Source: Streptomyces sp. NBC_00247
GTDB lineage: Bacteria; Actinomycetota; Actinomycetes; Streptomycetales; Streptomycetaceae
Direction of reading: 5' to 3'
Length of the DNA stretch: 64,000 nucleotides
NCBI RefSeq assembly: GCF_036188265.1
Contig: NZ_CP108093.1
Location: forward strand, 1,860,001-1,924,000
Both the position numbers and the translations under genes were made by a program. A model generated the notes under the pieces. The model worked only from the letters and a program-made list of their open reading frames with translations, ran no database searches and was not told the origin of the DNA. Positions 33,805 through 43,300 of the stretch are shown here, piece by piece. Each line of letters begins with the position of its first letter. Within the stretch, counting starts at the first letter, position 1.

Positions 33805-34586
33805 GCACGCCCGTGATCTTCGATCCGACGACGCTGCCGTCGGACGACAACGTCAACGCGTACACCTTCTGCGTGGAGCTGAAGGGCAGTCAGTGGTTCC
33901 TCCAGAAGGGGAAGATGATCGCCTACTACGGGCGCATCGACTTCGACGGGGTGGGCAACGGCCGCTTCGACCGGCTGCTGCGGACGAGTTTCCACTCGCC
34001 GATGCACGCGAGCGACTGGGTGGTGGCCGAGGGCAGCGGCAAGATGCTGCTCGCGGACCGTGCCTTCGACGTCAACTCCTACGACCTCGACAACGGCAAC
34101 CTCACGATCCGCTCCGGCAACCTGCTGGCCTTCCAGCCATCCCTGGCGCTGAAGCAGTCGATCGTGCCGGGGTTCCTCACGCTGATCGGTACGGGGAAGT
34201 TCGTGGCGGCCTCGAACGGGCCGGTGGTCTTCATGGAGCCGCCGCTGCGGGTGGACCCGCAGGCCCTGGTGGGCTGGGCGGACTGCCCGTCCCCGTGCCA
34301 CCACTACGACCACGGGTACATGCGGGGCGTGATGGGCGGGCTGCGGTCTCTGACGGGGATCGGCGGGACGTCCGGCGAGGAGCACCAGTTCGAGTTCGTG
34401 GGTGCGGGGACGGTGCTGCTGCAGTCGACCGAGGTGCTGATGGCCGAGCAGTCGGTGGGCGCGGTTCCGGTGGAGGCGGGGGTCCCGGGCGGGGGCCGCC
34501 CCGGCGTCCCCGGCGGGGGTCAACCTGGGTCCGCACCCCGTCTCCCCGGCCAGCTGGGGGATCTCCAGCGTCGGTTCGGCCTGTGA
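33801..34586 (+). CDS. AIM24 family protein (third of three, Gly/Pro tail)
   Basis: A 261-residue member of the same family, more diverged (GSQWFLQKGKMIAYYGRIDF; SGKMLLADRAFDVNSYDLDN; RVDPQALVGWADC). Two Cys and a His cluster at CPSPCHHYDHG near residue 162 may bind metal and are absent from the other two copies. The C-terminal 45 residues are Gly/Pro-rich and probably disordered. GTG start overlapping the preceding stop. Confidence 0.82.
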   Translation: MSTPVIFDPTTLPSDDNVNAYTFCVELKGSQWFLQKGKMIAYYGRIDFDGVGNGRFDRLLRTSFHSPMHASDWVVAEGSGKMLLADRAFDVNSYDLDNGNLTIRSGNLLAFQPSLALKQSIVPGFLTLIGTGKFVAASNGPVVFMEPPLRVDPQALVGWADCPSPCHHYDHGYMRGVMGGLRSLTGIGGTSGEEHQFEFVGAGTVLLQSTEVLMAEQSVGAVPVEAGVPGGGRPGVPGGGQPGSAPRLPGQLGDLQRRFGL

Positions 34587-34751
34587 GCGGTACTCTGCGG
34601 AGCGTGATTCCCAGGGGTACGCCCCGGGGCCCGGCCTTTCCCGTGCCCGTAGTGCGGCGCGTGCCGCGTGCGACCCGGCGGCCGGCGGCGGATGCCGGGG
34701 TGAGTGCCGGGAGTCACGCCCCCCACTTCGTCCGGCTTTCAACTTCTTAGG

Positions 34752-34757
34752 TAGAAT
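34752..34757 (+). promoter_or_regulatory. -10 box of a leaderless MarR gene
   Basis: TAGAAT, a consensus -10 hexamer, lies six bases before the ATG at 34764, with no ribosome binding site between. Transcription should begin at or beside the start codon. Confidence 0.6.
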
Positions 34758-34763
34758 CCATAT

Positions 34764-35240
34764 ATGGAGACCGAGACGGCCACACGCTGGCTGAGCGACG
34801 CGGAACAGCGTGCCTGGCGCACCCACCTGGACGTCAGCAGGCTGCTGACGCACCAGCTGGAGAAAGACCTCCAGCCGTTCGGCCTGACCATGAACGACTA
34901 CGAGATCCTCGTCAACCTGTCCGAGGCCGAGGACCAGCGGCTGCGGATGAGCGACCTCGCGTCGCTCACCCTCCAGTCCAAGAGCAGGCTCTCGCACCAG
35001 ATCACCCGGATGGAGACCGCCGGGCTGGTCCAGCGCGAGAACTGCGAGTCGGACCGGCGCGGACTCTTCGCGGTCCTCACCGACCTAGGCGGGGAGACGA
35101 TGCGGAAGGTGGCGCCGTACCACGTCGCCTCCGTCCGCAAGCACTTCATGGACCTGCTGACCCCCGAGGCCCTGGCCGAACTGCACGCGGCCCTCACCCC
35201 GATCGCGGACCATCTGCGCGGACGGCGCGGCCGGCCGTGA
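34764..35240 (+). CDS. MarR family transcriptional regulator
   Basis: A 158-residue winged-helix regulator with the usual parts: LTMNDYEILVNLSEAED, SDLASLTLQSKSRLSHQITR and ETAGLVQRENCESDRRGLFA, the last being the wing. The target is not evident; the immediate neighbours are the AIM24 operon upstream and meaB convergent downstream. Probably leaderless (TAGAAT six bases upstream of ATG). Confidence 0.87.
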   Translation: METETATRWLSDAEQRAWRTHLDVSRLLTHQLEKDLQPFGLTMNDYEILVNLSEAEDQRLRMSDLASLTLQSKSRLSHQITRMETAGLVQRENCESDRRGLFAVLTDLGGETMRKVAPYHVASVRKHFMDLLTPEALAELHAALTPIADHLRGRRGRP

Positions 35241-35249
35241 CCGCGGTCC

Positions 35250-35283
35250 GTACCGGGGGTGGCCCGCACGGCACCCCCGGTAC
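35250..35283. terminator. Bidirectional terminator between MarR gene and meaB
   Basis: GTACCGGGGGTG pairs perfectly with CACCCCCGGTAC around a ten-base loop. Confidence 0.8.
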
Positions 35284-35294
35284 GCGCGGCCCGT

Positions 35295-36257
35295 TCAGGG
35301 CGCTGCCGAGGTGACCCCCGCGACCAGTTCGTCGGCCGCGCCGTACGGGTCGAGCCGGCCCGCCACGATGCGTTCCGCCAGCGCTTCGAGCCGACGGTCG
35401 CCGTGCAGGTCGGCGATCCGCTCGCGCAGGGCGGTGACGGCGATCGTCTCCACCTCCCGGGCCGCCCGCGCGGTGCGCCGGGCGAGGAGCACCCCGTGCT
35501 CCTCCATCCACGCCCGGTGCTTCTCCAGCGCCTCGACCAGCTCGTCGACGCCCTCGCCCCGGGCGGCCACCGTCTTCACGATCGGGGGCCGCCAGTCACC
35601 AGGGCCCCGGGACTCCCCGAGGCCGAGCATGTGGTTCAGCTCCCGGACGGTGGCGTCCGCGCCGTCCCGGTCCGCTTTGTTGACCACGTACACGTCGCCG
35701 ATCTCCAGGATTCCGGCCTTCGCCGCCTGGATGCCGTCGCCCATCCCCGGCGCGAGCATCACCACCGAGGTGTCGGCCTGTGAGGCGATCTCCACCTCGG
35801 ACTGGCCCACCCCGACCGTCTCCACCAGCACCACGTCGCACCCCGCCGCGTCCAGCACCCGGACGGCCTGCGGCGCCGACCGGGCGAGGCCGCCCAGGTG
35901 GCCCCGGGTCGCCATGGACCGGATGTAGACCCCGGGGTCCGAGGCGTGGTCCGACATCCGCACCCGGTCGCCCAGCAGTGCCCCGCCGGAGAACGGCGAG
36001 GACGGGTCGACCGCGAGCACCCCGACCCGCTTGCCGGCCTTCCGGTACGCGGTGACCAGCGCCGAGGTGGAGGTGGACTTGCCGACCCCGGGCGAGCCGG
36101 TCAGCCCGACGACGTACGCGTGCCCGGCCAGCGGGGCCAACGCCGCCATCACCTCGCGCAGCTGCGGCGAGCCCCCCTCCACCAGCGAGATCAGCCGGGC
36201 GACGGCACGCGGCCCGCCCCGCCGTGCCTGTTCCACCAGGGTGGGGACGTCCACCAT
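35295..36257 (-). CDS. meaB: Methylmalonyl-CoA mutase-associated GTPase
   Basis: A 320-residue G3E GTPase that guards assembly and repair of adenosylcobalamin-dependent acyl-CoA mutases. Walker A is GSPGVGKST (residues 54-62), then VDPSSPFSGGALLGDRVRM, the switch segment ETVGVGQSE and the guanine-specificity motif NKAD. The ATG at 36257 follows GGAGCG; a GTG one codon earlier is possible. Nearby clients are icmA 10 kb away and a methylmalonyl-CoA mutase elsewhere. Followed upstream on the same strand by a thiolase gene. Confidence 0.94.
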   Translation of the reverse strand: MVDVPTLVEQARRGGPRAVARLISLVEGGSPQLREVMAALAPLAGHAYVVGLTGSPGVGKSTSTSALVTAYRKAGKRVGVLAVDPSSPFSGGALLGDRVRMSDHASDPGVYIRSMATRGHLGGLARSAPQAVRVLDAAGCDVVLVETVGVGQSEVEIASQADTSVVMLAPGMGDGIQAAKAGILEIGDVYVVNKADRDGADATVRELNHMLGLGESRGPGDWRPPIVKTVAARGEGVDELVEALEKHRAWMEEHGVLLARRTARAAREVETIAVTALRERIADLHGDRRLEALAERIVAGRLDPYGAADELVAGVTSAAP

Positions 36258-36338
36258 CACCGCTCCGTTCCTGTCACCGAGTACCGTGCCGCACCGCCGG
36301 GCCCGTGGGCCACCCGTACTGCTGCCGCGTCAGCGGCA

Positions 36339-37544
36339 CTACTTGCCCGGTACGCGGATGATCAGCGCGTCGCCCTGACCGCCGCCGCCGCAGAGCGCCG
36401 CCGCACCGGTGCCGCCGCCGCGCCGCTTCAGCTCCAAGGCCAGGTGCAGCACCACGCGGGCGCCGGACATCCCGATCGGGTGGCCGAGCGCGATGGCCCC
36501 GCCGTTGACGTTGACCTTCTCCGAGGTGATGCCGAGGTCCTTCATGGACTGCACGGCGACGGCCGCGAACGCCTCGTTGATCTCCACGAGGTCCAGGTCG
36601 TCGACGGTCAGCCCTTCCTTCTTCAGGGCGTGCCGGATGGCGTTGGACGGCTGGGACTGGAGCGAGTTGTCCGGACCGGCCACGTTGCCGTGGGCGCCGA
36701 TCTCGGCGATCCAGTCGAGCCCCAGCTCCTGGGCCTTCGCCTTGCTCATCACGACGACCGCGGCGGCACCGTCCGAGATCTGCGAGGAGGAACCGGCGGT
36801 GATCGTTCCGTTCTTGGCGAAGGCGGGACGGAGCCTGCCGAGCGACTCGGCGGTCGTCTCGGGCCGGATGCCCTCGTCCTCGGCGAAGAGCACCGGATCG
36901 CCCTTGCGCTGCGGGATCTCGACCGGGGTGATCTCGGCCTCGAAGGTTCCGTTCTTCCGGGCGGCGGCGGCGCGCTGGTGGGAGAGGGCGGCGATCTCGT
37001 CCTGCTCGGCGCGCTCCAGGCCAAGACGGGTGTTGTGCTTCTCGGTCGACTCGCCCATCGCGATGTTCTCGAAGGCGTCGGTCAGACCGTCGTACGCCAT
37101 CGCGTCGAGCATCTCGATCGCGCCGTACTTGTATCCCTCGCGGGACTTCGGCAGCAGGTGCGGGGCGTTGGTCATGGACTCCTGGCCGCCGGCCACGACC
37201 ACGTCGAACTCACCGGCGCGGATCAGCTGGTCCGCCAGCGCGATGGCGTCGAGCCCGGAGAGGCACACCTTGTTGACGGTGAGCGCGGGGACGTTCATCG
37301 GGATGCCCGCCTTGACGGCCGCCTGCCGGGCCGGGATCTGCCCCGCGCCGGCCTGGAGCACCTGGCCCATGATCACGTACTCGACCTGGTCGCCGCCGAT
37401 GCCGGCCCGGTCCAGCGCCGCCTTGATGGCGAAGCCGCCGAGGTCCGCGCCGGAGAAGCTCTTCAGGGAGCCGAGCAGCCGGCCCATGGGCGTACGGGCG
37501 CCCGCGACGATCACTGAGGTGGTGGTACCTGTCGTTCCTGACAT
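36339..37544 (-). CDS. Acetyl-CoA C-acetyltransferase (thiolase)
   Basis: A 401-residue biosynthetic-type thiolase that condenses two acetyl-CoA to acetoacetyl-CoA or cleaves it. The catalytic triad is intact: Cys94 in [10 protein letters not shown], His about 355 in [10 protein letters not shown] and Cys about 385 in CGGGGQGDA, with NEAFA between. The ATG at 37544 (MSGTTG) is where conservation begins; an upstream extension has no support and the ribosome binding site is weak. Transcribed toward meaB and divergent from methylmalonyl-CoA epimerase. Fits a C4 acyl-CoA route with the hydroxybutyryl-CoA dehydrogenase at 55142. Confidence 0.93.
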   Translation of the reverse strand: MSGTTGTTTSVIVAGARTPMGRLLGSLKSFSGADLGGFAIKAALDRAGIGGDQVEYVIMGQVLQAGAGQIPARQAAVKAGIPMNVPALTVNKVCLSGLDAIALADQLIRAGEFDVVVAGGQESMTNAPHLLPKSREGYKYGAIEMLDAMAYDGLTDAFENIAMGESTEKHNTRLGLERAEQDEIAALSHQRAAAARKNGTFEAEITPVEIPQRKGDPVLFAEDEGIRPETTAESLGRLRPAFAKNGTITAGSSSQISDGAAAVVVMSKAKAQELGLDWIAEIGAHGNVAGPDNSLQSQPSNAIRHALKKEGLTVDDLDLVEINEAFAAVAVQSMKDLGITSEKVNVNGGAIALGHPIGMSGARVVLHLALELKRRGGGTGAAALCGGGGQGDALIIRVPGK

Positions 37545-37684
37545 GGGCACGGCCCCTAAGGAGGTGAGGGTGGTTAACGAGGGTTGACTTGAAAATGTAC
37601 TGAGGCGCCCACCGTCCGTCATCCGGCAGCGTGTGTGATCGCGCGCACCTTGCCAATCCTCCTCCCGGACGCTGCACTGGTCCC

Positions 37685-38113
37685 ATGCTGACGCGAATCG
37701 ACCACATCGGAATCGCTTGCTTCGACCTCGACAAGACGGTGGAGTTCTACCGCTCCACGTACGGCTTCGAGGTCCACCACTCGGAGATCAACGAAGAGCA
37801 GGGCGTGCGCGAGGCCATGCTGAGGATCAACGGCACCTCCGACGGCGGAGCCTCCTACCTCCAGCTGCTGGAGCCGACCCGGCCCGACTCGGCCGTCGGC
37901 AAGTGGCTGGAGAAGAACGGCGAGGGCGTCCACCACATCGCCTTCGGTACCGAGGACGTGGACCAGGACTCCTCGGACATCCGCGAGAAGGGGGTACGGG
38001 TCCTCTACGACGAGCCCCGCACCGGCTCCATGGGCTCCCGGATCACCTTCCTCCACCCGAAGGACTGCCACGGGGTCCTCACCGAACTGGTCACGTCCCG
38101 GACGGAGCACTGA
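37685..38113 (+). CDS. mce: Methylmalonyl-CoA epimerase
   Basis: A 142-residue vicinal-oxygen-chelate enzyme that interconverts the (R)- and (S)-methylmalonyl-CoA epimers. Metal ligands are visible as His7 in TRIDHIGIA, Glu in YLQLLEP, His in [11 protein letters not shown] and Glu in GVLTELV. The ATG at 37685 begins the conserved [10 protein letters not shown]; no strong ribosome binding site. Works with methylmalonyl-CoA mutase to connect propionyl-CoA and succinyl-CoA, and MeaB serves the same pathway. Confidence 0.94.
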   Translation: MLTRIDHIGIACFDLDKTVEFYRSTYGFEVHHSEINEEQGVREAMLRINGTSDGGASYLQLLEPTRPDSAVGKWLEKNGEGVHHIAFGTEDVDQDSSDIREKGVRVLYDEPRTGSMGSRITFLHPKDCHGVLTELVTSRTEH

Positions 38114-38278
38114 CCGCCGGATACCCGGCCCGGTAGAGTGGGCCGTTCCGGGCCGGGGCCGGGGCCGGGGCCGTGAAAACGTCCCTGTCGTTTGTCTGTC
38201 ACCATTCCCCGGGGGGCCGCTCGCCGGCGGGCGGCCCTGTGTGGAGAGTTGCGACCAGGGGACGGATGGGACCGCGCA

Positions 38279-41200
38279 GTGCGGGGCTACGAACGCCAGG
38301 AGAGCCACCGAGCTGAAGACGACCACCTCTCGCGGTTCGAAGCCGAGATGGACCGGCTGAAAACCGACCGGGAGAAGGCCGTCCAGCACGCCGAGGACCT
38401 CGGTTACCAGGTCGAGGTCTTGCGAGCCAAGCTGCACGAAGCTCGGCGCAATCTCGCGACCCGTCCCGCCTACGGCGGCGCGGACCTGGGATACCAGGCC
38501 GAGCAGATGCTCCGTGACGCCCAGGTTCAGGCCGAGCAGGTGCGGGCCGACGCCGAGCGCGAGCTGCGCGACGCCCGGGCGCAGACCCAGCGCATCCTCC
38601 AGGAGCACGCGGAGCACCAGGCCCGGCTCCAGGCCGAACTCCACAACGAGGCGGTCCAGCGCCGCCAGCGCCTCGACCAGGAGCTGGCGGAACGCCGGCA
38701 GACCGTCGAGGCCCACGTCAACGAGAACGTTGCCTGGGCCGAGCAGTTGCGCGCCCGTACGGAGTCCCAGGCCCGCCGGCTCATGGAGGAGTCCCGGTCC
38801 GAGGCCGAGCAGTCCGTGAACGCCGCACGCGGCGAGGCCGCCCGGATCGCCGAGGAGACCCGCCAGCGGCTCGGCTCCGAGGCCGAGACCTCCCGCGCCG
38901 AGGCCGAGGCGATCCTGCTGCGCGCCCGCCGGGACGCCGAACGGATGCTGTCCACCGCCGCCGGCCAGGCGCAGGAGGCCACCCAGCACGCCGAGGAACT
39001 GCGGTCCACGACCACCGCCGAGGCCGACCGGGCCCGCCGGCAGGCCACCGACCTCCAGCGCTCCGCCGAACAGCACGCCCAGGAGGCCGAGACCCGGCTG
39101 CGCGAAGCGCGGCTGGAGGCGGAGAAACTCCTCTCCGAGGCCAAGGACGCCGCGTCGAAGACGCTGGCCGGGGCCGAATCGCAGAACGAACAGCGCACCC
39201 GCACCGCGAAGTCGGAGATCGCCCGCCTGGTCGGCGAAGCCACCAAGAACGCCGAGACCCTGAAGGAAGAGGCCGAGCGGGCCCTCGCCGACGCCCGCGC
39301 CGAGGCGGAGCGGCTCCTCGCCGAGGCCGCCGAGAAGGCGCGTACGGCGGCTGCCGAGGACACCGCCGCCCAGCTCGCCAAGGCCGCCCGCAGCGCCGAG
39401 GAGGTGCTGACCAAGGCATCCGAGGACGCGTCCTCCACCACCCGGGCCGCGGCGGAGGAGGCCGAGCGCATCCGCCGCGAGGCCGAGGCCGAGGCGGACC
39501 GGCTGCGCGGCGAGGCCGCCGAGCAGGCGGACCAGCTCAAGGGCGCGGCCGAGGAAGGCACCAAGGAGTACCGGGCCAAGACGGTCGAGCTCCAGGAAGA
39601 GGCCCGCCGGCTGCGCGGCGAGGCCGAGCAGCTGCGCTCCGAGGCGGTCGCCGAGGGCGAGCGCATCCGGGGCGAGGCCCGCCGCGAGGCCGTCCAGCAG
39701 ATCGAGGAGGGTGCCCGCACCGCCGAGGAGCTGCTGACCAAGGCCAGGACGGACGCCGAGGAGCAGCGTGCCTCCGCCTCGGCCGAGAGCGAGCGGGTCC
39801 GCACCGAGGCCGGCGAGCGCTCGACGACCCTGCGCAAGCAGGCCGAGGAGTCCCTGGAGCGCGCCCGCGCCGAGGCCGAGGCCCTGCGCGCGGAGGCCGA
39901 GGAGCAGGCGGAGTCCACGAAGGCGGCGGCCGAGGAGGCCGCCGGCGAGCTGCGCGCCGAGACCGAACGTCAGGTGGCGGCCCGCGCCGAGGAGGCCGCG
40001 GCGGAGCTGGACCGGCTGCGCACCGACGCCGAGACCCGGGTCGCCTCCGCCGAGGAGGCCCTCGGTACGGCCCGCGCGGAGGCGGAGCGCCTCCGCCGCG
40101 AGACGGCCGAGGAGTCCGAGCGGCTGCGCGCCGAGGCCGCCGAGCGGCTGCGTACGCTCCAGGAGCAGGCCGAGGCGGAGGCGCAGCGGCTGCGCGACGA
40201 AGCCGCGGCCGACGCGGCGCAGTCGCGTGCGGAGGGCGAGACCGTCGCCGTACGGCTGCGTACCGAGGCGTCCACCGAGGCGGAGCGCCTCAAGTCCGAG
40301 GCGCAGGAGACCGCCGACCGGGTGCGGGCCGAGGCGGCTGCCGCCGCCGAGCGGGTCGCGGCCGAGGCGGCCGAGGCGCTGGAGGCCGCGCAGGAGGAGG
40401 CCAACCGGCGTCGCCGCACGGCCGAGGAGACCCTGGAGGCGGCCCGGGCCGAGGCCGGGCAGGAGCGCGAGCGGGCCCGCGAGCAGAGCGAGGAGCTCCT
40501 CGCGTCCGCCCGGACCCGGGTCGAGGATGCGCAGACCGAGGCGCAGCGCCTCGTCGGCGAGGCGGAGAGCCGGTCGGCCGAGATGGTCACCGCCGCCGAG
40601 CAGTCAGCCCAGCAGGTACGCGAATCGGTCGCCGGACTGCACGAGCAGGCCGAGACGGAGATCGCCGCGCAGCGCACGGCCGCCGAGCAGGAGGCCACGC
40701 GGACGCGGACCGAGGCGCGGGAGGAGGCGGACCGGCTGCGCGCCGACGCCGCCGCGGAGCGGGAGCGGGCCGGCGAGGACGCCAACCGCATCCGTCAGGT
40801 CGCGGCCGAGGAGTCGGACGCGGCGAAGGCGCTCGCCGAGCGGACCGTCACGGACGCCATCGCGGAGTCCGAGCGGCTGCGCGCGGAGGCCGCGGAGTAC
40901 AGCCAGCGGGTACGTACCGAGGCGTCCGACGCCCTCACGTCCGCCGAGCAGGACGCCTCCCGGTCCCGTGCGGAGGCCCGCGAGGACGCCAACCGCATGC
41001 GGTCGGATGCGGCGGTGCAGGCCGACCGGCTGGTCGCGGAGGCGACGAGCGAGGGCGAGCGCATCCGTCAGGAGGCGACCGACTCGTCGAACCAGCTCGT
41101 CGGCGAGGCGACGAAGGAGGCCGAGCGGCGGCGTTCGGAGGCGGCGAAGACCGTGGCCTCGGCGCAGGAGCACGCGGCCCGCACCCGCGAGGAGTCCGCG

Positions 41201-42079
41201 AAGCTGCGGACCGACGCGGAGGAGGCGGCGGAGAAGCTCGGCAACGACGCCCGCGAGGAGGCCGAGCGGGTCCTGGACGAGGCGCGGCAGGCGGCGGCCA
41301 AGCGCCGGGCGGACGCGGCCGAGCAGGCGGACCAGCTGATCAACAAGGCGCGCGAGGAGGCTCTGCGCACCGCCACCGAGTCGGAGGCCCAGGCCGACAC
41401 CATGGTCGACGCCGCCCGCAAGGAGGCCGTCCGGATCACCTCGGAGGCCACCGTCGAGGGCAACACCCTGGTGGAGCGGGCGCGCACCGACGCCGACGAG
41501 CTGCTGGTCGGCGCGCGGCGGGACGCCACCGCCACCCGGGAGCGCGCGGAGGAACACCGCACCCGGACGGAGGCCGAGGTCGAGGAGTTGCACGAGCGGG
41601 CCCGCCGGGAGACGTCCGAGCAGATGAAGACCGCCGGCGAGCGTGTCGACCATCTGATGAAGGTGGCCACCGAGCAGCGCGACGAGGCGGAGAAGAGGGC
41701 CAAGGAGCTGCTGTCGGACGCGAATTCGGAGGCCGGCAAGGTCCGGATCGCGGCGGTCAAGCGCGCGGAGTCCCTGCTCAAGGAGGCGGAGGCCAAGAAG
41801 GCGGAGCTCATCCGCGAGGCCGAGAAGCTGCGGGCCGAGGCCGAGGCCGAGGCGAAGCGTACGGTGGACGAGGGACAGCGGGAACTCGACGTCCTCGTGC
41901 GCAGGCGCGCGGACATCAATACGGAGATCTCCCGTGTCCAGGACGTGCTGGAGGCGTTGGAGTCTTTCGAGGTTCCGGCAGGAGGCGGGAAGGCCGCCGG
42001 CGGGGGAACTCTCGGGGGCGGCATCAAGGCCGCCGCCGGCGCGGGCACCCGGGCGGGCGGCAAGCAGACGGAGGGCTGA
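38279..42079 (+). CDS. scy: Polarity scaffold protein Scy
   Basis: A 1266-residue, nearly all coiled-coil cytoskeletal protein rich in Glu, Ala and Arg. A short N-terminal DivIVA-like part (VRGYERQE, then HLSRFEAEMDRLKTDREKAV) precedes about 1150 residues with hendecad-type repeats such as AEESERLRAEAAERLRTLQE, and a Gly-rich C-terminal tail (GGGKAAGGGTLGGGIKAAAG). Scy assembles with DivIVA and FilP into the tip-organising centre that fixes where hyphae grow and branch. The GTG at 38279 matches where the family begins; an open frame extends upstream without signals. FilP follows 195 bases downstream. Confidence 0.94.
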   Translation: MRGYERQESHRAEDDHLSRFEAEMDRLKTDREKAVQHAEDLGYQVEVLRAKLHEARRNLATRPAYGGADLGYQAEQMLRDAQVQAEQVRADAERELRDARAQTQRILQEHAEHQARLQAELHNEAVQRRQRLDQELAERRQTVEAHVNENVAWAEQLRARTESQARRLMEESRSEAEQSVNAARGEAARIAEETRQRLGSEAETSRAEAEAILLRARRDAERMLSTAAGQAQEATQHAEELRSTTTAEADRARRQATDLQRSAEQHAQEAETRLREARLEAEKLLSEAKDAASKTLAGAESQNEQRTRTAKSEIARLVGEATKNAETLKEEAERALADARAEAERLLAEAAEKARTAAAEDTAAQLAKAARSAEEVLTKASEDASSTTRAAAEEAERIRREAEAEADRLRGEAAEQADQLKGAAEEGTKEYRAKTVELQEEARRLRGEAEQLRSEAVAEGERIRGEARREAVQQIEEGARTAEELLTKARTDAEEQRASASAESERVRTEAGERSTTLRKQAEESLERARAEAEALRAEAEEQAESTKAAAEEAAGELRAETERQVAARAEEAAAELDRLRTDAETRVASAEEALGTARAEAERLRRETAEESERLRAEAAERLRTLQEQAEAEAQRLRDEAAADAAQSRAEGETVAVRLRTEASTEAERLKSEAQETADRVRAEAAAAAERVAAEAAEALEAAQEEANRRRRTAEETLEAARAEAGQERERAREQSEELLASARTRVEDAQTEAQRLVGEAESRSAEMVTAAEQSAQQVRESVAGLHEQAETEIAAQRTAAEQEATRTRTEAREEADRLRADAAAERERAGEDANRIRQVAAEESDAAKALAERTVTDAIAESERLRAEAAEYSQRVRTEASDALTSAEQDASRSRAEAREDANRMRSDAAVQADRLVAEATSEGERIRQEATDSSNQLVGEATKEAERRRSEAAKTVASAQEHAARTREESAKLRTDAEEAAEKLGNDAREEAERVLDEARQAAAKRRADAAEQADQLINKAREEALRTATESEAQADTMVDAARKEAVRITSEATVEGNTLVERARTDADELLVGARRDATATRERAEEHRTRTEAEVEELHERARRETSEQMKTAGERVDHLMKVATEQRDEAEKRAKELLSDANSEAGKVRIAAVKRAESLLKEAEAKKAELIREAEKLRAEAEAEAKRTVDEGQRELDVLVRRRADINTEISRVQDVLEALESFEVPAGGGKAAGGGTLGGGIKAAAGAGTRAGGKQTEG

Positions 42080-42207
42080 GGGGCTGTCGGGGACGGGTGC
42101 CGGGGTGCGCGACCGGCGTTCCCGGCCACCCTGGAGAGTGATCAGCGTCCCATGGGTCCGCCACCCGAAAGAGGTGTCATTCTCCAGATCAAACTGGTAT
42201 CTCCACG

Positions 42208-42234
42208 CTGACACGCCGCTTTGGCCCCTAGGAT
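42208..42234 (+). promoter_or_regulatory. Candidate filP promoter
   Basis: CTGACA at 42208-42213 and TAGGAT at 42229-42234, spaced by 15 bases, resemble a housekeeping-type promoter although the spacer is short. It would give a leader of about 35 bases before filP. Confidence 0.35.
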
Positions 42235-42274
42235 TCCCTCTATCACCTCACCGGTCTCATTCGACAGGAAACCC

Positions 42275-43213
42275 ATGAGCGACCCCTCTTCCCCCTTCGG
42301 CTTCGAGCTCGTGCGACGTGGTTACGACCGCGGTCAGGTGGACGACCGCATCACCAAGCTCGTCGCCGACCGTGATAGTGCGCTCGCGCGCATCACCTCC
42401 CTGGAGAAGCGCATCGAGGAGCTCCACCTCGAAACGCAGAACGCCCAGGCCCAGGTGAGCGACGCCGAGCCCTCCTACGCCGGCCTCGGTGCCCGCGTCG
42501 AGAAGATCCTCCGCCTCGCCGAGGAGGAGGCCAAGGACCTGCGCGAAGAGGCCCGCCGTGCCGCCGAGCAGCACCGCGAGCTGGCCGAGTCGGCCGCCCA
42601 GCAGGTGCGCAACGACGCGGAGAACTTCGCCGCCGAGCGCAAGGCGAAGGCCGAGGACGACGGGATCCGCATCGTCGACAAGGCCAAGGGCGAGGCGACC
42701 ACGCTGCGCACCGAGGCGCAGAAGGACGCGCAGCAGAAGCGCGAGGAGGCGGACGCCCTCTTCGAGGAGACCCGCGCCAAGGCCGCCCAGGCCGCCGCGG
42801 ACTTCGAGACCAACCTGGCCAAGCGCCGCGACCAGTCGGAGCGCGACCTCGCGTCCCGTCAGGCCAAGGCCGAGAAGCGGCTCGCGGAGATCGAGCACCG
42901 CGCGGAGCAGCTCCGCCTGGAGGCCGAGAAGCTCCGTACGGACGCCGAGCGCCGGGCCCGCCAGACGGTGGAGACCGCGCAGCGCCAGTCCGAGGACATC
43001 GTGGCCGACGCGAACGCCAAGGCCGACCGCATCCGCAGCGAGTCGGAGCGCGAGCTGGCGGCGCTCACCAACCGCCGCGACTCGATCAACGCCCAGCTGA
43101 CCAACGTCCGCGAGATGCTGGCGACGCTGACCGGCGCGGCCGTGGCCGCCGCCTCCTCCCCGGTGGAGGACGAGCCCGCCACCCGTGGTGTCCCGGCCCA
43201 GCAGACCCGCTGA
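42275..43213 (+). CDS. filP: Intermediate-filament-like protein FilP
   Basis: A 312-residue coiled-coil protein that forms cytoskeletal networks behind the hyphal tip and stiffens the cell. The N-terminus (FGFELVRRGYDRGQVDDRI) has the DivIVA-like RGYDR motif; residues about 30-290 are a long coiled coil of the same repeat class as Scy; the last 25 residues are loose. The ATG at 42275 follows CAGGAAA. Paralogous in style to Scy and in the conserved scy-filP order. Confidence 0.95.
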   Translation: MSDPSSPFGFELVRRGYDRGQVDDRITKLVADRDSALARITSLEKRIEELHLETQNAQAQVSDAEPSYAGLGARVEKILRLAEEEAKDLREEARRAAEQHRELAESAAQQVRNDAENFAAERKAKAEDDGIRIVDKAKGEATTLRTEAQKDAQQKREEADALFEETRAKAAQAAADFETNLAKRRDQSERDLASRQAKAEKRLAEIEHRAEQLRLEAEKLRTDAERRARQTVETAQRQSEDIVADANAKADRIRSESERELAALTNRRDSINAQLTNVREMLATLTGAAVAAASSPVEDEPATRGVPAQQTR

Positions 43214-43300
43214 CGCCGCCTCACACCCTCGGCCCACCTTCGTGCGCCCGGTTCCGCCTTTGTGGTGGCGCCGGGCGCGCGGCCGTTCTAGCGTGAACGC

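Noticed and set aside
38279..42079. Dense short repeats that could be read as a CRISPR-like or satellite array
   Set aside because: They are the codon-level trace of the coiled-coil repeats of Scy and keep the reading frame throughout.
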